Below, piece by piece: positions 1-5,500 of a stretch of DNA of 10,456 nucleotides. The position numbers and the translations under genes were made by a program. This stretch comes from Bacillota bacterium (GTDB taxonomy: Bacteria; Bacillota; Clostridia; Christensenellales; UBA1242). The stretch lies in NCBI GenBank assembly GCA_009787915.1, contig WQSK01000033.1:1-10456 (forward strand). The letters run 5' to 3'. The notes under the pieces are model-generated. The model was not told the origin of the DNA and searched no databases. It worked only from the letters and a program-made list of their open reading frames with translations. Positions within the stretch are counted from its first letter, which is position 1. Every line of letters starts with the position of its first letter.

Positions 1-4
1 AGAG

Positions 5-10
5 AGGAGG
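5..10 (+). promoter_or_regulatory. Shine-Dalgarno box of the InlB-repeat gene
   Basis: AGGAGG, the full consensus, ends 9 nt before the ATG at 20 and fixes that start. It sits in a purine-only run at the left edge of the window. Any promoter lies outside the window. This strong box contrasts with the SD-less starts of rsmD, the Nudix locus and the kinase-like gene. Confidence 0.75.
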
Positions 11-19
11 AGAGAGTGA

Positions 20-2110
20 ATGTCGGGAAATAATAATGTGGTACAGAAAAGGAAGCGAATGAAATTCGACCGCCTCGCTATGCGAAAACGCAAGCGTATA
101 ATTCGCTTATCACTTTTATTGTCGCTTGGTTCTGTGTTTTTGTTGACTGGATTCATTATGGTCAGTCGACCTGTGAATGTCCAATTTGAACTTAATCCGC
201 ACGGGGTCGAAAATTTTGTCAGCGACAGTGTTCCCTCAATCCAGAGCAACGCCGTCGGGCGGATGACTTTGCCTACACCGATTCGTCCAGGTCACAGGTT
301 TTTGGGTTGGTCAGAGCAACGCGAGGGCGGTGCACTCGTGGCACGTGCGACCCGTCGACAGATGTTGTTATACGCACAATGGTTGGAAGTCAGACCTCGT
401 GCACATCTTTTTGTTGACGGCCACCATCTCCGCGATGTTATGTTTCCGTCAACCCTCGCACACGGTCTTGGCACCGCGTTTGTGCCGACACTTGATTGGG
501 ATATCCCGATTTTGCACGCTTATATGACGACGAACCCTATTACAACCGCGACGTTCCAAGGTTGGTATTTTACCGATGTGCGCCAACAACGCATAGAGTT
601 CCGCCATTTTCCAGTCGGGGACAATCCTTGGCAAATGGTTAGGTTTCAACACGGTGTTGAAAGATATGTGGACTCGGCATTTATGAACGATGACTTTTTA
701 CAATATATGCCTACCCAAGACATTGCCCTAAACGCGATTTTCAGCACACGCACTCCTGACGAGCGAACAACAACCGAAGCGAATCATCGCCTTGAACATT
801 ATGGTCGCAGGATTGACATTGCGTACGGTGCACCTCGTAACTTAAGTTTTGCATCTCCGATTACAGGGACTACGGTACGTATGGGGCAAACGTTTGGCCG
901 ATTGGAAAACAACGAGTTGGTTGAAGGGTTTGCACAGGTTGACCGCCTTAGCATAGTGCCTAATCACTATCTTGTCGGGTGGCGCAAAGAAAACGAAGCC
1001 GACCTGCTTGAACCAACTCGCCCATTCATAATACGCCCAGAGTTTATTAGGTATGTCGTAAATGGACAACTTGTTTTCACCGCCGTAGTCACGCCTACTA
1101 TAAACAACACGGTCCAGCCTGCAGTAGCGGGCATTTACACGAAACGCGTTGACGCGAACGGGAATTTTGCGTTCGACCGTATGCCAGGTTTTACAGGCGG
1201 ACATCCGACCCTTATTACAGACAACACCCAAGGCGACCTAATGAACAACATTAACGTGTGGTTTTATTTTAACTATGGTGTTCAAAATAACTTGCGCGAC
1301 ATAAATACGCCGCCAATTCATGGCAGTTTTATCACCCCAACCGCGCCAATGACAAACTTTGTTCGCACGGTAACAAATGGACGGTTGAATCTTCCGCCAA
1401 GTTGCGGCTATGCGGTTGCTGGCAGAGTATTCGCAGGTTGGAGGTCAAGTTTCGACGGGAGAATCTTCCCAGCAGGGTACGAGTTCAACATCCCAAGGTA
1501 CATGCCTCGTTTGGTCGACCTGCGTTTTACCGCCGTTTGGGTTGACGCGACACGATTGATTTCTTTTGACGCAAACGGTGGGAACGTGTCTTGGAACGAC
1601 AATGTTCAAAGGTTACCAAACTCTCGCGTTACATTGCCGACACCAACACGTTGGGGCTTTGAATTCTTGGGCTGGGAGCACAGCATCAGCCGTGAACTTA
1701 TCTCACCGACCGACGACGAAGGGGCAAATAACCCACAGTTTAGGTCTTTCCAGATTACGGGTGACGCACAACTCCTTGTTGCGCGTTGGCAACCAAGACG
1801 TATCCACCACATTGACCTAGGACTTGGGAGCGAGTTGTATGACTATTTCCAAAACGGTGCTTCGGGCGAGTTTTACTTTGGCGACCACTTGATTCTTCGC
1901 AGGAACAGCACTTTGGCAATGCCGCACAACGGTTGGAGGTTCATAGCAGGTGCTTCGGGCGAGTTTATGGAGTTTCACTTTCACGCACCATTTATCCAAA
2001 ACATCAGGATTTTGATTAACGAAGAATTTGCGACAAGGCATACAGGCTCGCGTAATGAATCGGCGTTTTTCGAGCGCATGCCCGCAACAATATCAGCGCA
2101 AAGGATTTAG
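20..2110 (+). CDS. membrane-anchored InlB B-repeat-type surface protein
   Basis: The 696-residue product starts with a very basic cytoplasmic segment (Lys/Arg clusters at about residues 10-29). One hydrophobic stretch follows at about 30-49 and should act as an uncleaved anchor or signal sequence, leaving the rest outside the cell. Two clear Listeria-Bacteroides (InlB B, Flg_new-type) repeats are visible at about 52-123 and 514-592. Each has an N-terminal Phe strand, an LPTP.R turn, a FLGW core and a closing A.W. Three more degenerate copies are marked by Gly-Trp pairs at 181-182, 320-321 and 473-474. These folds occur in secreted and surface proteins of Bacillota and Bacteroidota, with roles in adhesion or cell-surface display. 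No LPXTG sorting signal or second membrane segment is seen. The last 100 residues, rich in Phe and His, match nothing I recognise. The specific ligand is unknown. Confidence 0.85.
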   Translation: MSGNNNVVQKRKRMKFDRLAMRKRKRIIRLSLLLSLGSVFLLTGFIMVSRPVNVQFELNPHGVENFVSDSVPSIQSNAVGRMTLPTPIRPGHRFLGWSEQREGGALVARATRRQMLLYAQWLEVRPRAHLFVDGHHLRDVMFPSTLAHGLGTAFVPTLDWDIPILHAYMTTNPITTATFQGWYFTDVRQQRIEFRHFPVGDNPWQMVRFQHGVERYVDSAFMNDDFLQYMPTQDIALNAIFSTRTPDERTTTEANHRLEHYGRRIDIAYGAPRNLSFASPITGTTVRMGQTFGRLENNELVEGFAQVDRLSIVPNHYLVGWRKENEADLLEPTRPFIIRPEFIRYVVNGQLVFTAVVTPTINNTVQPAVAGIYTKRVDANGNFAFDRMPGFTGGHPTLITDNTQGDLMNNINVWFYFNYGVQNNLRDINTPPIHGSFITPTAPMTNFVRTVTNGRLNLPPSCGYAVAGRVFAGWRSSFDGRIFPAGYEFNIPRYMPRLVDLRFTAVWVDATRLISFDANGGNVSWNDNVQRLPNSRVTLPTPTRWGFEFLGWEHSISRELISPTDDEGANNPQFRSFQITGDAQLLVARWQPRRIHHIDLGLGSELYDYFQNGASGEFYFGDHLILRRNSTLAMPHNGWRFIAGASGEFMEFHFHAPFIQNIRILINEEFATRHTGSRNESAFFERMPATISAQRI
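1856..1966 (+). repeat. pair of 18-bp direct repeats in the surface-protein gene
   Basis: GGTGCTTCGGGCGAGTTT occurs identically at 1856-1873 and 1949-1966. It is in the same reading frame both times and encodes GASGEF near the C-terminus. The bases between the copies are not repeated. The identity at DNA level suggests a recent partial duplication or gene conversion within the C-terminal domain, or simple codon preference on a repeated structural motif. Confidence 0.6.
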
Positions 2111-3121
2111 AGAACAAATATGAATTGCGGCACTTTTACCAGTTTGCTTCGCAACATCAGAAAGTCGCGCCCCCCGTACATCGTCAAGGATTGTAACGGT
2201 TTTGCCAACTGGGTCGTGGATTCCCGTGACGTCCAAAAACATTGTGTCCATACAAACTCTCCCAAGGATTTCACAACGTTTTTTCCCAACCAAAAGGTCA
2301 GGGGTGTGATAAGCCAAAAACCCTGCAACCGCATACCCGCATGAAACTACGCCGACCTGCATGCGCTTTGTGGCTGTGAACAACCCGCCATAGCCGACAT
2401 TCTCGCCAGGCAAAACAGTTCTAACCGAAACGATTTTGGCGTGTAGCCTAACCGCCGTTTTGTATCCGTCCCATCCGCCGTAGAGTGCCTTTCCTGGGCG
2501 CACCATGTCGAACTGGGCAGGTGGGTAACCCAAAGACCCTGAACTTGCCGCGTGGATTATTGCTTTTGGGTTGTATCGGCGCATGATTGCGCGAAACGGG
2601 GCGAACCGAAATAATTGCTTGTCAATGCGGGCGCGACTTTCGGCAGTATCATCCTCGTGCGAAAAGTGCGTATACAATCCGTCGATTTTTATGTTTGTAT
2701 TTTTTTTTGCCAAATCCAAAACCGTTTTCAACTGCCAAGGGTGTCTAATCCCAAAGCGGTTCATGCCTGTGTCGACTTCGATGTGGATATGGGTGTCTTT
2801 TTTGCATTTACACACAAGTTCTCGCATTTGGCTGACATCATGTACTGTAGCGATAATTTCAAGGGAGGAGGCACGTTCAAAGTCCCCGCAAATCCCCAGT
2901 AACAAAATCGGTTTTTTAATATCGGCGTGGCGCAACCTCTCGGCTTCGTGCATTTTGGCTACTGCGAACATATCAACATGATTTTCGATTGCCTTTGCAA
3001 CAAACACGTCGCCAAGTCCATACGCATTTGTTTTTAAAACGGCACAGATTTTCGAGCCGCAAACTTTGGACCGAATTAATTTTATATTCTCGCGCAAAAC
3101 TTTTACATTGACAGAAAACAT
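2093..3121 (-). CDS. alr: alanine racemase (PLP-dependent)
   Basis: This cytosolic enzyme interconverts L- and D-alanine, supplying D-Ala for peptidoglycan. From the ATG at 3119-3121 the product is 342 residues, a little short of the usual 360-390. The PLP lysine is K30 in AVLKTNAYGLG. Other family signatures are VDTGMNRFGIR (phosphate/substrate-contact Arg), the VRPGKALYGG barrel motif, GYAVAGF carrying the expected catalytic Tyr, and GRVCMD. The usual Asp-Gly after that Tyr (GY.DG) is replaced by Val-Ala. The protein ends at CSLNPLR, where relatives typically continue with VPR and a few residues. The open frame extends 34 codons further upstream, but that part would run antisense inside rsmD and lacks family similarity, so I chose the internal ATG. 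The gene converges on the surface-protein gene with an 18-nt overlap and diverges from rsmD. Confidence 0.93.
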   Translation of the reverse strand: MFSVNVKVLRENIKLIRSKVCGSKICAVLKTNAYGLGDVFVAKAIENHVDMFAVAKMHEAERLRHADIKKPILLLGICGDFERASSLEIIATVHDVSQMRELVCKCKKDTHIHIEVDTGMNRFGIRHPWQLKTVLDLAKKNTNIKIDGLYTHFSHEDDTAESRARIDKQLFRFAPFRAIMRRYNPKAIIHAASSGSLGYPPAQFDMVRPGKALYGGWDGYKTAVRLHAKIVSVRTVLPGENVGYGGLFTATKRMQVGVVSCGYAVAGFLAYHTPDLLVGKKRCEILGRVCMDTMFLDVTGIHDPVGKTVTILDDVRGARLSDVAKQTGKSAAIHICSLNPLR

Positions 3122-3130
3122 GGCTATAAT
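3102..3130 (+). promoter_or_regulatory. predicted sigma-A promoter of rsmD, leaderless type
   Basis: The -35 box TTTACA (3102-3107), a 17-bp spacer and a perfect -10 box TATAAT (3125-3130) are visible. Transcription would begin about 7 nt after the -10 box, at or next to the A of the ATG at 3138, leaving no 5' leader. No Shine-Dalgarno sequence precedes that ATG. A TTGACA at 3108-3113 is only 11 bp from the -10 box and is not correctly spaced. The promoter overlaps the first codons of the divergent alr. Confidence 0.6.
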
Positions 3131-3131
3131 A
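3126..3131 (-). promoter_or_regulatory. possible -10 box of alr, overlapping the rsmD -10 box
   Basis: Read on the minus strand, this is TATTAT ending 4 nt before the alr ATG. It overlaps the plus-strand TATAAT by five bases, so one near-symmetrical AT core could open for both directions. I see no good -35 hexamer at 16-18 bp, so the minus-strand promoter is only tentative. Confidence 0.3.
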
Positions 3132-3137
3132 CTTTGT

Positions 3138-3701
3138 ATGAGGGTAAACAGTGGCAGGTTCCGAGGCAAGACCCTATCGTGGATATCGGGGGATACAACG
3201 CGCCCGACCACCGATAGGGTCAAGGAAAACGTGTTTAATGTGCTGATGTCAATGGGCGTCGAGTTCGACGGCGCACGCGTTTTGGATGCGTTCGCGGGCT
3301 CGGGTCAAATGGGGATAGAGTGCATAAGTCGCGGGGCCTCGCTCGCAGTTTTTTGCGACACAAGCGATACTGCGCGTGCTGTTATTAAAAAAAATTTGAC
3401 TTCAATCGGGTTTGGTTCAAAAGCCCAAATCGTGCCTGTGGATTGTTTAAGGTGCCTACGCGATTTGTCTGCAAAGAGCCCACTGGGGCAGTTTGATATC
3501 GTGTTTTTGGACCCGCCGTATTCCGACCCCGAGATTTGCCTAACCGCCACCGCCAAGTTAATTGAAAACGATTTGTTGTCGCCAAATTCTGTGGTTGTTG
3601 TAGAAACCGAAACGGAGAACCTCGAGTTCCCGAACTACGATGTAAAGCAAAAAAAATATGGGCGTGCGGTAATATTTTTTTTGACAATTCAATCTGGTTA
3701 A
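3138..3701 (+). CDS. rsmD: 16S rRNA (guanine966-N2)-methyltransferase
   Basis: RsmD uses S-adenosylmethionine to methylate N2 of G966 (E. coli numbering) in 16S rRNA during small-subunit assembly. The 187-residue product has the family's usual size. Visible signatures are the N-terminal SGRFRGKTL followed by TRPTTDRVKENVFN, the SAM-binding loop VLDAFAGSGQMGIE, and the catalytic FLDPPY tetrad (DPPY class of N-methyltransferases). The start at 3138 gives the canonical MRVNSGRFRGK beginning; an in-frame start 24 codons upstream would overlap the alr 5' end. Many Bacillota place coaD after rsmD; here an AT-rich accessory pair follows instead. The promoter of the next locus begins inside the last codons of rsmD, with its -35 box at 3681-3686. 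No terminator is seen. Confidence 0.95.
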   Translation: MRVNSGRFRGKTLSWISGDTTRPTTDRVKENVFNVLMSMGVEFDGARVLDAFAGSGQMGIECISRGASLAVFCDTSDTARAVIKKNLTSIGFGSKAQIVPVDCLRCLRDLSAKSPLGQFDIVFLDPPYSDPEICLTATAKLIENDLLSPNSVVVVETETENLEFPNYDVKQKKYGRAVIFFLTIQSG

Positions 3702-3709
3702 GTTACAAT
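3681..3709 (+). promoter_or_regulatory. predicted strong sigma-A promoter of the Nudix locus
   Basis: A perfect -35 box TTGACA (3681-3686), a 17-bp spacer and the -10 box TACAAT (3704-3709, five of six matches) are seen. The -35 box is inside the rsmD coding end, and the -10 box falls directly after its stop. Expected initiation near 3715-3717 coincides with an ATG at 3715, again a leaderless layout. Confidence 0.65.
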
Positions 3710-3714
3710 AGAAC

Positions 3715-3822
3715 ATGAGTATAATGGGAAGCGACAAACAAACAAACAAACAAACAAACAAACAAACAAACAAACAAACAAACAAACAAACAATGTTGTC
3801 TTGGTGGTGGTTCCGTGTTTAA
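3715..3822 (+). CDS. short ORF through the CAAA tract (phase-variable N-terminus or leader peptide)
   Basis: From the ATG at 3715 (a second in-frame ATG is at 3724) the frame reads MSIMGSD, then a Lys-Gln-Thr-Asn repeat, then Trp residues, and stops at TAA 3820-3822 after 35 codons. It begins at the predicted transcription start of a near-consensus promoter. The stop lies just beyond the GTG (3815) proposed for the Nudix gene, so termination here could feed reinitiation there. If the tract lost one unit or gained two, this same ATG would read straight into the Nudix frame. Whether this peptide is translated is inference; no similarity is expected from a simple repeat. Confidence 0.4.
   Translation: MSIMGSDKQTNKQTNKQTNKQTNKQTMLSWWWFRV
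3735..3793 (+). repeat. tetranucleotide microsatellite, (CAAA)14 plus CAA
   Basis: Fourteen perfect CAAA units (3735-3790) are followed by a partial unit CAA (3791-3793), with no interruptions. No stop codon can arise in any plus-strand frame of the tract, which encodes repeating K-Q-T-N. Each unit gained or lost shifts the downstream frame by one. Tetranucleotide tracts of this kind in 5' coding regions are the classical basis of slipped-strand phase variation (for example CAAT in Haemophilus lic genes). The copy number in an assembly may be an average or an error. Confidence 0.97.
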
Positions 3823-4369
3823 CAGTAGCGATGAACTTTTGGAAGTCTTGGACGAAAATGGCGTTTCAACAGGCAGGGGTCTGTCGCGCAAGGAAATTCA
3901 CAACCATGGACTTTGGCATCGTGGTGCAATTGTCGCGATTTTAAATGACAGAAATGAAATCCTTATGCAAAGGCGTTCAAAAACAAAAGATAAATTCCCT
4001 GGGGCTTGGGATATATCGCTTGCAGGACATACCCCCTTTGGTGAAGACAGTATCTCTACGGTTGTTTCGGAAACAATGGAGGAAATCGGATATGTTTTCC
4101 CAAAAAAATTGACTATACAGGATTTTAGGTTTTTGACTTGTTTCCGTCGTCATGACAAAATCGCAGAAGATTACATAGAGAATCAATTCTATGACCTTTT
4201 TGTCCTTAACAAAAATATAGTTACAAGTAATCTTATCTTGCAAGAGAGCGAGGTAGAAGAGGTAAGATTTTTTTCGATACCAGAACTTTTACTGATGAGG
4301 AATCGTAAGGAACTGCACCCAAGGACGGAATGGATAGATGTACTTGTAAAATATATTAAAAATATTTAG
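3815..4369 (+). CDS. Nudix hydrolase, IDI/YfcD-like subfamily
   Basis: Nudix enzymes hydrolyse nucleoside diphosphates linked to another group; members of this subfamily resemble isopentenyl-diphosphate isomerase but most have undefined substrates. From the GTG at 3815 the product is 184 residues. The subfamily layout is visible: an N-terminal LEVLDENGVSTG strand-turn, the WHRGA motif, QRRS.TKDKFPG.WDIS, then the Nudix box at 71-93. In that box Gly71, Glu77, Glu86, Glu89, Glu90 and Gly92 of GX5EX7REUXEEXGU are present, but the conserved Arg (position 85) is Ser. GTG is the only in-frame start after the last upstream stop (3722-3724). It gives a family-like length, with a weak GGTGG just before it. 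Alternatively the real start is the ATG at 3715 after slippage of the CAAA tract. The gene is clearly richer in AT than rsmD or dnaG. Confidence 0.85.
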   Translation: MFNSSDELLEVLDENGVSTGRGLSRKEIHNHGLWHRGAIVAILNDRNEILMQRRSKTKDKFPGAWDISLAGHTPFGEDSISTVVSETMEEIGYVFPKKLTIQDFRFLTCFRRHDKIAEDYIENQFYDLFVLNKNIVTSNLILQESEVEEVRFFSIPELLLMRNRKELHPRTEWIDVLVKYIKNI

Positions 4370-4385
4370 GAATGTTATCGGACTA

Positions 4386-4414
4386 TTGCAATTTAATAAA
4401 AACTATGGTATAAT
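4386..4414 (+). promoter_or_regulatory. predicted extended -10 promoter of the kinase-like gene
   Basis: A weak -35 box TTGCAA (4386-4391), a 17-bp spacer and a perfect TATAAT (4409-4414), preceded by TGG, form an extended -10 element. The ATG at 4422 begins 7 nt after the -10 box, so the transcript should again be leaderless. There is no Shine-Dalgarno sequence in the 52-nt gap after the Nudix stop. Confidence 0.65.
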
Positions 4415-4421
4415 CACAATA

Positions 4422-5477
4422 ATGAAAAACAAATTATACGTTATTCTGGGTAGTAGTGGTGTTGGTAAAACACTGTTTTCAAAAACGATTATCGCTCGGA
4501 TTCACCAAGAAGACTGCATTGAAAACTGGGACGAGGAAAAATACCAAAAAGGTGGTTACGAGGAAGCCTCGCAATACTGGGGTATCGGTAAATACACTAA
4601 TCACGAACTTTCTTTTTGGAATCAAATATATAACAAAGAACTAAGACAAAAACAAACTGAATACGAGAAACGACATTTGTATGACGACACTGCCGTTTCG
4701 TTTATCCCACCAAAATTTACAAAGCGCAAAGCACGTGCCGAAGACACATTTGTTTCAACATCAGAATCAGAGTTTGACATCGAGTATCAAATAACTCCGT
4801 CAATAGGCGATGGTAAAGGCGAAACGGCCAAGTACAGTTCAACACAAATCGCAAAAGCCCTAGAACGAGGAGCAAGCCCAGTTATCGCAACACAATCTGT
4901 CGAGTTGGTAAAAATCCTTATCGAAAAATTCCCAGATTTTATTCAGTTTATTGGGCTTAATAGTTTGTTCAAAGGGTGGGGTATGATGCTTGCGACAGAG
5001 TGCAAACGATATGGCATACCGTACGAGCGCGGTGATTCGGATTTAGAGGAAAAATTGGTTGCTCACGGAGTCAATATTGATTTTGTTAAAAACAGGTTTT
5101 GGAATCAATTTGTGCTTGATGACTATTTCAAAAATATTCTCAAAGCGGATAAAAAGTTTAATGTTATCGAGAGCAGATTAAAGTGCTCCTCGAACGTCAT
5201 AGAGGATTCATGGGATGGTAAAATAAGGCCATTGCTTCACACAACTACCGACCATGCCCACAACGTGTTTCTCGACAAAGCATCGACTGCGTTTTATGCC
5301 GAAACTATGACCGAGGGGCAAAAAACTATTGTTTGTGAAACGCCACTTATTGAAACACCAAAACTTTTGTCAACATATCGGGGTGTGCTTACACCAAAAT
5401 CGAGCCCAAAAGGCATTACTTTTGATTCTCCGCAATGTTTTGCAATGCTCGGGACAGAAATGTTTAGGAGTTTGTAA
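4422..5477 (+). CDS. divergent guanylate-kinase-like P-loop protein with C-terminal extension
   Basis: The 351-residue product begins with a strand and Walker A loop (GSSGVGKT, residues 10-17). A stretch at about 108-175 reads like the nucleotide-binding half of guanylate kinase. It has D.FVS...EF at 108 onward, a Tyr-Ser-Ser (Y138) where guanylate kinases have Tyr-Gly-Thr, ALERG at 146-150 (compare ALEKG) and EKFPDFIQFI (compare KKFPDAV.IF). RGDSDLEEKL from R203 resembles the guanylate-kinase RG.(D/E)SEE..RL lid helix. An insertion of roughly 50-70 residues separates Walker A from this region, and about 135 C-terminal residues match nothing I know. Similarity is judged by eye; GMP need not be the substrate. 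A TTG start 12 codons earlier lies inside the promoter and is disfavoured. The gene is AT-rich, like the preceding Nudix gene. A kinase acting on a nucleotide or modified nucleotide is plausible but unproven. Confidence 0.75.
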   Translation: MKNKLYVILGSSGVGKTLFSKTIIARIHQEDCIENWDEEKYQKGGYEEASQYWGIGKYTNHELSFWNQIYNKELRQKQTEYEKRHLYDDTAVSFIPPKFTKRKARAEDTFVSTSESEFDIEYQITPSIGDGKGETAKYSSTQIAKALERGASPVIATQSVELVKILIEKFPDFIQFIGLNSLFKGWGMMLATECKRYGIPYERGDSDLEEKLVAHGVNIDFVKNRFWNQFVLDDYFKNILKADKKFNVIESRLKCSSNVIEDSWDGKIRPLLHTTTDHAHNVFLDKASTAFYAETMTEGQKTIVCETPLIETPKLLSTYRGVLTPKSSPKGITFDSPQCFAMLGTEMFRSL

Positions 5478-5487
5478 AGGTTTTACG

Positions 5488-5493
5488 TATAAA
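5488..5493 (+). promoter_or_regulatory. possible -10 box before dnaG
   Basis: TATAAA ends 7 nt before the dnaG ATG at 5501, the same spacing as at rsmD and the kinase-like gene. No convincing -35 hexamer is visible at 16-19 bp. The only SD candidate is AAAGGGG (5491-5497), just 3 nt from the ATG. dnaG may therefore be read from this promoter, from upstream, or from both. Confidence 0.3.
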
Positions 5494-5500
5494 GGGGTAT

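Noticed and set aside
3108..3130. TTGACA (3108-3113) paired with TATAAT (3125-3130) as a promoter
   Set aside because: The spacer is only 11 bp, far from the required 16-18. TTTACA at 3102-3107 gives exactly 17.
3122..3223. N-terminal extension of alr to 3223
   Set aside because: The extra 34 residues are antisense to rsmD codons and unlike the family. The ATG at 3119-3121 gives the standard beginning.
3558..3891. Minus-strand frames through the TTTG repeats, giving Phe-Val-Cys-Leu repeats that look like membrane segments
   Set aside because: The tract lacks stops in every frame, so long shadow frames are expected. Both overlap rsmD or the Nudix gene antisense, and neither has a start with an SD sequence or family similarity.
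5474..5486. Inverted repeat GTAAA-GGT-TTTAC after the kinase-like gene as a terminator
   Set aside because: The stem is five mostly A-T pairs with no following T-run. It is too weak to call an intrinsic terminator.
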